A stretch of DNA of 64,000 nt from the NCBI RefSeq assembly GCF_001682865.1, contig NZ_MAQX01000011.1, positions 650,987-714,986 on the forward strand, given 5' to 3'. The notes beneath the pieces were generated by a model. The model had not been told where the DNA came from. It saw only the letters and a list, made by a program, of their open reading frames with translations, and did no database searches. Shown here one piece after another: positions 53,386 to 62,109 of the stretch (its first letter is position 1; the number at the start of each line of letters is the position of its first letter). The translations under genes were made by a program, and so were the position numbers. The DNA comes from Bacillus sp. FJAT-26390 (GTDB lineage Bacteria; Bacillota; Bacilli; Paenibacillales; Paenibacillaceae).

Positions 53386-54396
53386 ATGGATACTCTATTG
53401 CATACGCGCACGCTTAAGGTAGCAGGGCTAATTGCGGGACTGCTCCTATTTGCTGCGGGTATCGTTTGCAGCATCGCCTTCGGAACGACCAACATCAGCT
53501 GGCGTACCATCTTAGACTCCTATCAAGCATTTGACAGCAAGTCACAGCAGCATCTTATTATTCAAACGGCTAGAATGCCTCGTGCGCTCATCGCAGCCAT
53601 CGTTGGAGCAGCTCTGGCTGTCGCCGGCTCTCTTATGCAAGGCATTACGCGCAATCAACTCGCTTCCCCCAGCATTTTCGGCATTAATGCAGGAGCGGTT
53701 TTCTTCATTGTTGTAGGCACCGCCTTTTTTGGCGCAAGCGGCCTAACGACATTCGCATCTCTCGCATTCATAGGCGCCGCTTTCACGGCGATCCTTGTTT
53801 ATACGCTTGGCTCCATCGGGAATGATGGCCTGACACCGCTTAAGGTCACGCTGGCAGGAGCTGCTTTGACCGCGTTCTTCTCGTCTCTAGCGCTTGGCTT
53901 GCTCCTTACGAACGGTCAAACGTTTGACCAAGTTCTTAATTGGTTTGTAGGCTCCGTATCGGATCGCAATATGAAAATCTTCACGACTGCAGCTCCATAT
54001 ATGGTCGTAGCCCTAATTGGCGCGCCAGTGCTTGCCAGACATATGAACGTACTGTCACTTGGAGAAGATATAGCCGTTGGGCTGGGACAAAAAACCGTTT
54101 ATATCAAATTGGCAGCAGGAGTCATTATCGTCTTGCTTGCGGGAGGCTCGGTATCCATGGCTGGCCCGATCGCATTCGTAGGCATCATCGTGCCTCACCT
54201 AATGCGGTATTTGGTCGGTATCGATTATCGCTGGGTCATTCCATACTGCGCGATATATGGCGCTATTTTGCTGCTGGCAGCCGATATCGGCTCACGGTAT
54301 ATTGCTTTTCCGAAGGAAGTTCCCGTTGGCATTATGACTGCGATCATAGGCGTTCCTTTCTTCGTGTTTATCGCCAGAAGAGGAGGCCGTTCCTAA
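53386..54396 (+). CDS. Siderophore ABC transporter permease (FecCD family), first subunit
   Basis: 336 residues with about ten helices. FecCD motifs: ARMPRALIAAIVGAALAVAG, MQGITRNQLASP and the C-terminal cytoplasmic coupling region VSMAGPIAFVGIIVPHLMR. It pairs with the next gene to form the heterodimeric channel for ferric siderophore. A ribosome site AAGAGG precedes the ATG. The next permease begins 2 bp downstream. Confidence 0.92.
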   Translation: MDTLLHTRTLKVAGLIAGLLLFAAGIVCSIAFGTTNISWRTILDSYQAFDSKSQQHLIIQTARMPRALIAAIVGAALAVAGSLMQGITRNQLASPSIFGINAGAVFFIVVGTAFFGASGLTTFASLAFIGAAFTAILVYTLGSIGNDGLTPLKVTLAGAALTAFFSSLALGLLLTNGQTFDQVLNWFVGSVSDRNMKIFTTAAPYMVVALIGAPVLARHMNVLSLGEDIAVGLGQKTVYIKLAAGVIIVLLAGGSVSMAGPIAFVGIIVPHLMRYLVGIDYRWVIPYCAIYGAILLLAADIGSRYIAFPKEVPVGIMTAIIGVPFFVFIARRGGRS

Positions 54397-54397
54397 T

Positions 54398-55441
54398 ATG
54401 AACAAATGGATTACAATCAGAGGCCGCAGGCATTCCTATCAGCTGGACCGCCGAACATTAATGATTATTTTATTGTTGACCGTTGCGAATTTAGCCGCAA
54501 TCGTCATTTGCGTTGGCCTTGGCAGCAAAACGATAAGCCCTATTAACGTCATTCGCGCTTTATTTGGAGCCGCTGATTCATCCGATTCCATGATTATTTT
54601 CTCGCTTCGGATGCCGCGTGTTTTGATTGCCGTACTGGTAGGCTCGGCGCTAGCCGTATCCGGCGCTTTGCTGCAAGGAATCGTACGCAATCCATTGACT
54701 TCGCCAGATATTATCGGAATAACCGGGGGAGCTTCACTTGGAACCGTGGTATTCATCCTATACTTCTCGCATGTCAGCATCGTCTTCATGCCGCTGAGCG
54801 CAGTCATTGGCGCTTTTGGCACTGCTTTTCTTATTTATATTTTCGCTTACCGCAAGGGCATTACGCCGCTTAGACTCGTTCTTATCGGCATAGGGATGGC
54901 AACAGCGTTAACAGCCGTAACCTATATGCTCATCTTGACGGCTTCCTTTACGCCTACTGCGGTAGCGGTCAAAGCTTTTACGTTTATGACTGGCAGCATC
55001 TATGGGGTATCGTGGGAAAGAGATGTTGCGACGCTGCTTCCATGGATTATCGTTTTATTTCCAATCGCTCTTCTCTTCGCCAGACATCTTAACGTACAGG
55101 AGCTTGGGGATGAGGTCGCGACGAGCGTAGGCAGCTCCGTCCAAGTGAAACGGACGGTTCTACTTATCATCAGCGTTGCGCTTGCCGGCGCTGCGGTTGC
55201 AATCGGCGGCGCTATCAACTTTATCGGCCTAATGGCTCCGCATATTGCACGGAAACTAGTTGGCCCTTCTTATGGCGGGGTCATACCCGTATCCGCATTA
55301 ATCGGATCACTTATCCTGCTGCTCTCAGACCTTGTCGCTAGGGTAGCATTTATCCCGCTTGATATTCCCGCTGGCGTCTTCACAGCGGCGATCGGGGCGC
55401 CGTTCTTCATCTATTTGCTCTACCGTCATCGTAATGGATAG
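54398..55441 (+). CDS. Siderophore ABC transporter permease (FecCD family), second subunit
   Basis: 347 residues, about ten helices, paralogous to the preceding gene. Motifs LRMPRVLIAVLVGSALAVSG, LLQGIVRNPLTSPDIIGI and AIGGAINFIGLMAPHIARKL. Start codon 2 bp after the upstream stop, so translation is coupled. Confidence 0.92.
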   Translation: MNKWITIRGRRHSYQLDRRTLMIILLLTVANLAAIVICVGLGSKTISPINVIRALFGAADSSDSMIIFSLRMPRVLIAVLVGSALAVSGALLQGIVRNPLTSPDIIGITGGASLGTVVFILYFSHVSIVFMPLSAVIGAFGTAFLIYIFAYRKGITPLRLVLIGIGMATALTAVTYMLILTASFTPTAVAVKAFTFMTGSIYGVSWERDVATLLPWIIVLFPIALLFARHLNVQELGDEVATSVGSSVQVKRTVLLIISVALAGAAVAIGGAINFIGLMAPHIARKLVGPSYGGVIPVSALIGSLILLLSDLVARVAFIPLDIPAGVFTAAIGAPFFIYLLYRHRNG

Positions 55442-55500
55442 CAACCACCTCTAAGCCAAGCAAGTAAAAAAATGAATAAATAAAAAAGGGAGTGGTTCTC

Positions 55501-56316
55501 ATGTCCTCCATTCAAGCGAAAAACCTAACCTTGTCCTATGGGCAAAAAGCGATATTCAACAATCTTGATTTACTTGTTCCGCCAGGTAAAATCACGGTAT
55601 TCATCGGCAGCAACGGCTGCGGAAAGTCAACGCTGCTTCGTTCCCTTGCCCGCCTTTTGAAGCCTCAGGAGGGCTCTATCCTGCTTGATGGGGCTGAAAT
55701 AGCCAAGCTCTCGAGCAAGGAAATTGCTAGACGTCTCGCGATCTTGCCGCAAGGTCCCATCGCGCCGGAGGGGCTTACCGTTCACCAACTCGTGAAGCAA
55801 GGACGTTATCCTTACCAAAGCTGGCTTCAGCAATGGTCGCAAGAGGATGAGAAGATGGTAAAGAAGGCGCTGGAGGTTACGCATATGGACGAGTTCTCCT
55901 CCCGTTCGGTGGACTCGCTGTCCGGCGGCCAACGCCAGCGCGCATGGATAGCGATGACACTGGCTCAGAACACGCCGACTATTTTACTAGACGAGCCGAC
56001 CACCTATCTTGATATGGCCCATCAGATCGAGATTCTTGATTTGCTGTTTGACTTAAACGAGCAAGAGAACCGTACAATCGTGATGGTGCTGCATGACATT
56101 AATCTCGCTTGCCGTTATGCCGATCATATCGTGGCCGTGAAAGACGGGCGCATTCACGCACAAGGATCACCGGAAGCCATTATGAACGAACAGCTCATCC
56201 GATCCGTCTTTGAGATGGAATGCCAAATCACGACCGACCCTATCTTTGGAACGCCGCTTTGCATCCCTTACGGCAAGGGACGCAAGCTGTCCGTTGCACA
56301 TGCAAGCGTACGCTGA
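55501..56316 (+). CDS. Siderophore ABC transporter ATPase (FhuC/YusV-like)
   Basis: 271 residues from ATG 55501, 8 nt after GGGAG; a GTG at 55492 is part of the ribosome region. Walker A GSNGCGKST (36-44), Q-loop in LPQGPIAPEGLTV, signature LSGGQRQRAW, Walker B ILLDEPTTYLD and H-loop VLHDINLA. It energises the two permeases upstream. Length and motifs are normal for the FecE/FhuC group. Confidence 0.93.
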   Translation: MSSIQAKNLTLSYGQKAIFNNLDLLVPPGKITVFIGSNGCGKSTLLRSLARLLKPQEGSILLDGAEIAKLSSKEIARRLAILPQGPIAPEGLTVHQLVKQGRYPYQSWLQQWSQEDEKMVKKALEVTHMDEFSSRSVDSLSGGQRQRAWIAMTLAQNTPTILLDEPTTYLDMAHQIEILDLLFDLNEQENRTIVMVLHDINLACRYADHIVAVKDGRIHAQGSPEAIMNEQLIRSVFEMECQITTDPIFGTPLCIPYGKGRKLSVAHASVR

Positions 56317-56321
56317 ACAAT

Positions 56322-56362
56322 AAAAAATGGTGGACCAGGGATATTCCTGCTCCACCATTTTT
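56322..56362. terminator. Bidirectional terminator
   Basis: Stem AAAAATGGTGGA / TCCACCATTTTT with loop containing CCAGGG, between the convergent siderophore ATPase and alpha-glucosidase genes. Confidence 0.9.
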
Positions 56363-56376
56363 CATATTGTATTGAA

Positions 56377-58038
56377 TTAACCCAATACCTCATAAATTCG
56401 CGCTTCAAAAGGCCGCAGCTCGACGCTTCTGTTCTCCTCGTTCCAAATGCTGGGCGTATCTTTATAATTGCCAAGCACCAGCTGCAGATTCATTGATTCG
56501 GCACCGCAAATCGGATCTGAGAATGTGAACGTCCGTGCTTCTTCTCCATGATTCAGCAGCACAATCCATTCGGTCTCATCCAGCTCGCGCACATAAACAT
56601 ATAAATGCGGATCATCCTCGCTGATATCGGTGAAATTGCCGTATACCATTACAGGATGGCTCTTTCTCAGGGCAATCAGTTTTCTGTAAAAAGCCAGCAC
56701 CGAATGGGGATCGTTTTCCGCTAGCTCCACGTTAATTTCCTCATAATTCGGATTAAGCTTTATCCATGGCTCTTCGCTGCCAAAGCCCGCATTCCGGCTG
56801 CCATTCCACTGCATCGGCGTTCTTGAGTTGTCACGGCTAAGCGGCTGCAGAGCTTGGAACACCGCCGCAGGATCCTTGCCTTTGCCGACCTCTTCCACAT
56901 ACTTATTAATCATGGCAATGTCCTTGTAATCGCCAATCGTTTCGTACCTTACGCCCGTCATGCCGATCTCTTCGCCTTGATAAATATACGGAATGCCTGG
57001 CAGCGTATGAATCATCGTCGCAAGCAGCGTAGCCGATTCCTCGCGGTACTCCTTATCGTTGCCGTAACGCGATACCTGCCTGGTATGGTCATGGTTATTA
57101 AGAAATTGCGAGCCGAAGCCGCGTCCTTCCAAAGCCTCTGCCCACTGCCTTTGAATATGCTTGAAGCGAACCATATCCCACTCCGGCATTTCATCGGCCA
57201 CTTCAAAGTGGAACAGCGTGTTCAACTCTTGGCGCTCCTCGTCAACAAACAATGCGCCTAGCTCCGGCGTAGCAAAGGCGATTTCACCGACGGTCATCAT
57301 ATCATAATGGCGAAATACCTCATGGTTCATTTCCTGCAAATATTCGTGAAGCCCCGGATTATGCGTCAAATAACGAATATCGCGCGGGTCCTCCACATCT
57401 GTAAAGCTTTGCGGTTTAGCCAGCAGAGCAAGAGCATCAAGACGAAGCCCGTCTACCCCTTTGTCCAGCCAAAAGCGCAGCATTTTATAAATTTCCAGCC
57501 GCATTTCTTTGTTTGCCCAGTTCAAATCCGGCTGCTCGATCGCAAACGAATGCATGTAGTATTGGTTCGTAGTTTCATCCAGCTCCCAGCTTGATGGATT
57601 AAAATACGAGCGCCAATTCGTTGGCGGCTCCCCATCCTTGCCGTCCTGCCACACATACCAGTCTCGCTTCGGGCTGCTGATCGACGAGCGCGATTCAAGG
57701 AACCACGGGTGATGGTCCGATGTATGATTGACGACGACGTCCATCATGATCTTCATGCCTCTCGCATGGGTCTCCTTGACCAAAAGCTCAAAATCCGCCA
57801 TCGTGCCTGCCTTTTTCATCACCGTATAATAATCAGACACATCGTAGCCATTGTCCTTGTCAGGCGATTCGTTAAATGGATTAATCCACACCATCGTCAC
57901 GCCGAGCGATTGAATATAATCAAGCTTCTCGATAACACCGCGCAGATCACCGATGCCATCTCCGTTTGTATCACGGAAGCTCCGCCAATAAACCTGATAT
58001 ACAACCGATTCCTTCCACCAAGCCTGCTTTGCCTGCAT
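56377..58038 (-). CDS. GH13 alpha-glucosidase (oligo-1,6-glucosidase/AglA group)
   Basis: 553 residues, full length. (Beta/alpha)8 barrel motifs: VVVNHTSD (101-108), nucleophile D201 in GLRLDAL, acid/base E252 in VGEIAF and D317 in LNNHDH; the calcium-type loop DTNGDGIGD is at 23-31. The residue after the nucleophile is Ala, where isomaltase-type enzymes have Val and maltase-type enzymes have Thr, so linkage preference is uncertain. It hydrolyses alpha-glucosides in the cytoplasm and is the last gene of the transport operon. AAGGAG precedes the ATG. Confidence 0.9.
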   Translation of the reverse strand: MQAKQAWWKESVVYQVYWRSFRDTNGDGIGDLRGVIEKLDYIQSLGVTMVWINPFNESPDKDNGYDVSDYYTVMKKAGTMADFELLVKETHARGMKIMMDVVVNHTSDHHPWFLESRSSISSPKRDWYVWQDGKDGEPPTNWRSYFNPSSWELDETTNQYYMHSFAIEQPDLNWANKEMRLEIYKMLRFWLDKGVDGLRLDALALLAKPQSFTDVEDPRDIRYLTHNPGLHEYLQEMNHEVFRHYDMMTVGEIAFATPELGALFVDEERQELNTLFHFEVADEMPEWDMVRFKHIQRQWAEALEGRGFGSQFLNNHDHTRQVSRYGNDKEYREESATLLATMIHTLPGIPYIYQGEEIGMTGVRYETIGDYKDIAMINKYVEEVGKGKDPAAVFQALQPLSRDNSRTPMQWNGSRNAGFGSEEPWIKLNPNYEEINVELAENDPHSVLAFYRKLIALRKSHPVMVYGNFTDISEDDPHLYVYVRELDETEWIVLLNHGEEARTFTFSDPICGAESMNLQLVLGNYKDTPSIWNEENRSVELRPFEARIYEVLG

Positions 58039-58065
58039 GCCAATCTCTCCTTCTCTCTACATACA

Positions 58066-58107
58066 AATGGCGCGCGAGGGGACACCGTGCCCAGACGCTG
58101 CGCCATT
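58066..58107 (-). other. Stem-loop between permease and glucosidase genes
   Basis: AATGGCGC (58066-58073) pairs with GCGCCATT (58100-58107) around a 26-nt loop in the 94-bp gap. No strong T-tract, so it may be a processing or stability element. Confidence 0.4.
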
Positions 58108-58132
58108 CTTTTTTATCCGATATAAAACACGT

Positions 58133-59224
58133 TTAACCTTTGATCGAGCCGCCAAGCATGCCGCGAACAAAATATTTTTGCAAAGCGAAGAATACGGCTA
58201 ATGGCATCAGCATGGAGACGAACGCGGCTGCTGTGAGCAAATGCCAGTCATTGCCGCGAGAACCGACCATATTCGCAATATTCATGGACAATACCTGTAC
58301 CTCCGGCTGGCTGCCGAGGAAGATAAGCGACACCAGATAATCATTCCATACCCATAAAAACTGGAATATGCTGATCGACGCAAGCGCGGGAACCGAGAGC
58401 GGTAATATAAGCTTGCTAAAAATCGTAAAGTTGGTTGCCCCATCCATAAACGCCGATTCGAATAAATCCTTTGGCAGCTGGCTGATGGAGGTGTACATGA
58501 AATAAGTAATCAGAGGCAAACCAAACGCCGTATGCGCGAGCCATATTCCGAAATAGGTACCGTTGAGTCCAAGCGACGTATAGTCGCGCAAAATCGGGAT
58601 GAGCGCCACCTGAATCGGCACAACGAGCAGCGCGATAACGATGACGAACAACGTTTTCCGCCCCGGGAAACGGAGCCATGCAAAGGCATAAGCCGCAAAC
58701 GATGCAATAAAGATCGGTATGACGGTCGCCGGTATCGTAACCGCAATCGTATTCCAGAAGGAACGCGACATGCCGCTTCCCTTCTCCGTTTTTGTCGTTC
58801 CGTCAGGCATCGTAATCGCGTAGGTTTTCCCGCCAAGCACGGTCTCGTAGTTCTGAGTGGTAAAGTGAGAAATGAGCGTCCAATGCTTCTCCTGCACATT
58901 AAGTGTCCTAGCCCGCCGATTTTCCCAAATCAGACGTTCCCCGTCCATCTGCACACCTGCACGCAGTTGATCATCAGAGAAGGTTTTCCCGTTTACTTTG
59001 ATCGGTTCACGGAGATCCGTGTCCTTTGGCAGCTGCAGCTTTTCTGTCGTCTGCCAATCGCGATGGGGCAAAATGTTCCACCAGCCCGTTGCTAAAATAT
59101 CTGCGGCAGGCCGGAATGAGGATACGAGCAGCCCGAGCGTCGGGATCGTCCAAATCAAGCAAATGATAGCGAGTACGGTGTTCACGAGCCATTTGGACTT
59201 GCGAACTTTTTTAGTTTTGCTCAT
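58133..59224 (-). CDS. Sugar ABC transporter permease, MalG/AglG type
   Basis: 363 residues from ATG 59224 with GAGGGGGG upstream. Six helices; the coupling motif is ESAFMDGATNFTIFSKLILPLS. Between helix 1 and helix 2 there is an extracytoplasmic insertion of about 110 residues (about 50-160), unusual for MalG-type permeases but known in alpha-glucoside AglG proteins. This and the adjoining alpha-glucosidase support alpha-glucoside uptake. The next permease gene ends 2 bp upstream. Confidence 0.88.
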   Translation of the reverse strand: MSKTKKVRKSKWLVNTVLAIICLIWTIPTLGLLVSSFRPAADILATGWWNILPHRDWQTTEKLQLPKDTDLREPIKVNGKTFSDDQLRAGVQMDGERLIWENRRARTLNVQEKHWTLISHFTTQNYETVLGGKTYAITMPDGTTKTEKGSGMSRSFWNTIAVTIPATVIPIFIASFAAYAFAWLRFPGRKTLFVIVIALLVVPIQVALIPILRDYTSLGLNGTYFGIWLAHTAFGLPLITYFMYTSISQLPKDLFESAFMDGATNFTIFSKLILPLSVPALASISIFQFLWVWNDYLVSLIFLGSQPEVQVLSMNIANMVGSRGNDWHLLTAAAFVSMLMPLAVFFALQKYFVRGMLGGSIKG

Positions 59225-59225
59225 A

Positions 59226-60308
59226 TTAGAAGCCCCCCTCTCTACGGAACTGGCGCAGATTGATGATGATGACAGGTATGACCGCAATGAGCAGCACGAT
59301 AGCTAAAGTCGAGCCATAACCTGCGTTTTGGTACATAAACAGCTGGCGATAAAACTGCGTTGCCACAACATCCGTCTCATATTGTCCGCCGGTCATGATC
59401 ATGACTACATCGAATATTTTGAGCGTAAATACAATAATCGTCGTCGTAACTGAAAGCAGCGTTCCCGCGATATACGGAATCATGATTTTGAAGAAAATGC
59501 GAATCTCGCCCGCACCATCCATCCGGGCAGCTTCCAGCATGTCCTCTGGGATGCTCTTAATCGCCGCAGAGAAAATTACCATAGCAAAGCCCGTTTGCAT
59601 CCAGATGAGAATAACGATAAGGAACAGGTTGTTCCAAGGCTGAATCATGCTAAGCCATGCCTGCGGCTCGCCTCCGAATTTCACGACGATCGCATTTAGC
59701 AGGCCGATCTGCTCCTCGCCTGGCTGATAGTAATAAATAAATTTCCAAATGACGCCTGCCGCTACGAACGAGATCGCCATCGGCATAAAGATAAGTCCCT
59801 TTGCAAGCTTCTCGAAGCTGCTTCGGTCAGCCAGAATGGCAATAAGAAGACCTAAGCCTACGCATGCCAGCGTGCCGAAAAATACCCAAAGCAGGTTGTT
59901 ACGAAGCGCCATAACGAGCAGTCGGTCCGAAAATACAGCTACATAGTTGGCAAAGCCGACAAAATTGACGGAGCCGGCATCAAAGAAGCTTAAATACAAC
60001 GTCCGCAATGTCGGAAAAACAAGCAGCCAGCCAAGCAGCAGCACCGCCGGACCAACAAATACAAAAGGCAATATTCTCCGCTTCCATTGATCCGGATATT
60101 TCTCGACTACCCAGTTAAACGAGTAGTAAATAAAATAAATGCCAAGTGCTCCCCACAGGACAGCCAGTACAGCGTTGACGATTGGCGGCAGATTGGAGTC
60201 GCGGAAAAATATAAAGATGCACCCGTGAAGGACAATATTAAAAACTGGCACGAGCACGGATAACAACAGTAGCCGCAGAGCATTGCCTTTCCTAGCCTGT
60301 AGTTCCAT
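59226..60308 (-). CDS. Sugar ABC transporter permease, MalF/AglF type
   Basis: 360 residues from ATG 60308 after GGAGGATT. About eight helices, two of them before the core six; coupling motif LEAARMDGAGEIRIFFKIMIP. It pairs with the MalG/AglG-type permease. No ATPase gene is present in the operon, so a shared MsmX/UgpC-type ATPase encoded elsewhere is expected. Confidence 0.88.
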   Translation of the reverse strand: MELQARKGNALRLLLLSVLVPVFNIVLHGCIFIFFRDSNLPPIVNAVLAVLWGALGIYFIYYSFNWVVEKYPDQWKRRILPFVFVGPAVLLLGWLLVFPTLRTLYLSFFDAGSVNFVGFANYVAVFSDRLLVMALRNNLLWVFFGTLACVGLGLLIAILADRSSFEKLAKGLIFMPMAISFVAAGVIWKFIYYYQPGEEQIGLLNAIVVKFGGEPQAWLSMIQPWNNLFLIVILIWMQTGFAMVIFSAAIKSIPEDMLEAARMDGAGEIRIFFKIMIPYIAGTLLSVTTTIIVFTLKIFDVVMIMTGGQYETDVVATQFYRQLFMYQNAGYGSTLAIVLLIAVIPVIIINLRQFRREGGF

Positions 60309-60379
60309 TAGAATCCTCCTCCAAGGTTTGTGAATACAAACCTGACTTCGTAAGCTGCAATTCACTCCTGGGATTATGG

Positions 60380-60410
60380 AGGGGCTTTCGCCTTCCGGCG
60401 AGAAGCCCCC
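60380..60410 (-). other. Stem-loop between binding-protein and permease genes
   Basis: GGGGCTTtCGCC / GGCGagAAGCCCC with a very small loop lies in the 120-bp gap after the binding-protein gene, without a T-run on the minus strand. Such elements often stabilise the upstream binding-protein mRNA and reduce read-through to permease genes. Confidence 0.7.
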
Positions 60411-60428
60411 GAATCCTCAAGCAGCCAA

Positions 60429-61826
60429 TTATTTTTTCCAGCCTGATTGAATTTCTTTAAGCGCCGTATCCAGGTCGACCGTACCGCTTACCCAGTCCGT
60501 CATCCCTTTCCAGAATGTGCCTGCGCCAACTGCGCCAGGCATCAAATCGGAGCCGTCAAAACGAATCGTATCCGCTGTTTTCACGAATTCAGCCATTCTG
60601 CGCTCTTGATCATTAGGGTACCAAGATGGATCAGCATCATTCATCGGCGCAGTTACGCCGCCCGTTTGAATCCAAGCTTTGAGCGATTCACCCGTTGTGA
60701 AATATTCCATTACAGCGCGAACCTCTGGGCGATCGTTAAACATCGCGTAAATATCGCCTGAGATTAGAGCCGGTTGGCCATATTGCTCATCAATTGCTGG
60801 CATTGGGAACCAATCGTAATCGTCAGCAGTCAGCCCTTCTGGGAAGAAGCTTGTAATAAAGCCCGCTTGACGGTGAAGCCATGCTTTTGGCGGGTTGTCG
60901 AACAGCGGCTTAACCGCATCGCCAAACGATGTTGTCGCGATCGATTTTTTTCCACCGTATACATAATCCTCGTTGAACCAAATCTCCGCCATTTTTTCAG
61001 CCGCTTTTTTGACAACCGGATCTGTGAAAGGAAGCTCGCCAGATACCCATTTATCGTAATTTTCCGGCGTCGTCGTACGGAGCATAATATCCTCCATCCA
61101 GTCTGTAGCCGGCCAGCCAGTCGCCGTACCGCTCTCGATGCCAATGCTCCAAGCAGGGTCGCCGTCCTTCGCGATCTGGTCAGTCAGAGCCATAAGCTCT
61201 GTCCATGTTTTCGGAACGGTATATCCAGCTTCCGCAAAAGCTTTTTTGTTGTACCAGACTAAGCTTTTCACGCTGCTGCGTGCCCAAACGCCTGACATTA
61301 CGTCACCGCTGGCACCCTTCATCGTTGCCATGTCGAGCCAGCTTTGGTTGTATTGCTTTTTCAAATATTCATCGCTCAGGAACGATTTCACGTCGACAAC
61401 CTTACCGGAGCCCACGAACCCTTTGAGCAAGCCCGGCTGCGGGAAATCCGCAATGTCAGGTGCATTTCCGCCGTTCACGCGAACAGAGATCGTCGCTTCG
61501 AATTCCTTTGAGCCTTCATAAGCGATATCGATGCCGGATTTCTCCTCGAACGCTTTAATGCTCTCGTTAAACTTCACTTCATCCGCGTCCGTAAATGGAC
61601 CAAACATCGTAACCTTTTTCCCTTTGAAATCACCCTTCAACGCCTGCGCCAGCGCGCTGTCGCCTGCTCCAGCATTCGTTCCGCCCTCAGTTGTATCGCT
61701 TGGCTTCTCCGTCGGCTTGTTCGTCGTGTTATTTGTATTTTTTCCTCCGCAAGCCGTAATTGCCATTGCCAGCACAAGCATTAGAATAAAGACAGTCAAT
61801 GCGTTTTTTGTTTTTCTCGTATACAT
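60429..61826 (-). CDS. Sugar ABC transporter substrate-binding lipoprotein (AglE-like)
   Basis: 465 residues from ATG 61826 (ATG 61835 is also possible). Lipoprotein signal with lipobox AITAC at C26, an Asn/Thr-rich linker, then a family 1 extracellular binding protein (MFGPFTDADE, VNGGNAPDIADFPQPG, and TATGWPATDWMEDI). Length and pattern resemble alpha-glucoside-binding AglE. It opens the transport operon downstream of the LacI operator and cre site. Confidence 0.88.
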   Translation of the reverse strand: MYTRKTKNALTVFILMLVLAMAITACGGKNTNNTTNKPTEKPSDTTEGGTNAGAGDSALAQALKGDFKGKKVTMFGPFTDADEVKFNESIKAFEEKSGIDIAYEGSKEFEATISVRVNGGNAPDIADFPQPGLLKGFVGSGKVVDVKSFLSDEYLKKQYNQSWLDMATMKGASGDVMSGVWARSSVKSLVWYNKKAFAEAGYTVPKTWTELMALTDQIAKDGDPAWSIGIESGTATGWPATDWMEDIMLRTTTPENYDKWVSGELPFTDPVVKKAAEKMAEIWFNEDYVYGGKKSIATTSFGDAVKPLFDNPPKAWLHRQAGFITSFFPEGLTADDYDWFPMPAIDEQYGQPALISGDIYAMFNDRPEVRAVMEYFTTGESLKAWIQTGGVTAPMNDADPSWYPNDQERRMAEFVKTADTIRFDGSDLMPGAVGAGTFWKGMTDWVSGTVDLDTALKEIQSGWKK

Positions 61827-61898
61827 AGACCTCATCCTTTCATGTTTAAGTAATTCAGTAACTAAGTTACACGTACATGTCCCTTTTGAAACGCTATT

Positions 61899-61925
61899 TT
61901 AAAAATAGAAGACGAGCTGAGTCAT
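61899..61925 (-). CDS. Possible eight-codon leader peptide with a maximal ribosome site
   Basis: The minus strand carries AAGGAGGTGA (61925-61934), a full complement of the 16S rRNA tail, about 100 nt before the binding-protein gene. The only following ORF is MTQLVFYF, whose ATG overlaps the ribosome site by one base and so has very short spacing. It ends in the palindrome CTATTTT-A-AAAATAG. It may be a regulatory leader or a ribosome standby site. Confidence 0.3.
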   Translation of the reverse strand: MTQLVFYF

Positions 61926-61993
61926 CACCTCCTTAAAGTGCCAACATAGCCTCTTTTTATGCCCAGGTTAGATTGAAATCGAATGTCGTCCAT

Positions 61994-62009
61994 TAGATAA
62001 CGCTTACAT
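61994..62009 (-). promoter_or_regulatory. CcpA catabolite-responsive element (cre)
   Basis: ATGTAAGCGTTATCTA on the minus strand matches the cre consensus WTGNAANCGNWWNCAW at all but one position. It lies 4 bp from the LacI-type operator, upstream of the sugar transport operon. Confidence 0.75.
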
Positions 62010-62013
62010 TGGG

Positions 62014-62029
62014 TTGAAAAGCTTTTCAA
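62014..62029. promoter_or_regulatory. LacI-family operator of the transport operon
   Basis: TTGAAAAGCTTTTCAA is a perfect 16-bp palindrome. The same core GAAAAGCTTTTC occurs in front of the lacI-type gene (63234-63245), which ties both promoters to this regulator. Confidence 0.82.
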
Positions 62030-62109
62030 GATTCGACAGCGTAAACGCCTAAAGCCCTTTTTAGCGGCAAAAGCCCGTTTCGCAAAAATTATTTGCTGCT
62101 CATTTGACG

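Noticed and set aside
58532..59095. 187-codon plus-strand ORF
   Set aside because: Antisense to the AglG-like permease; Arg-rich shadow sequence.
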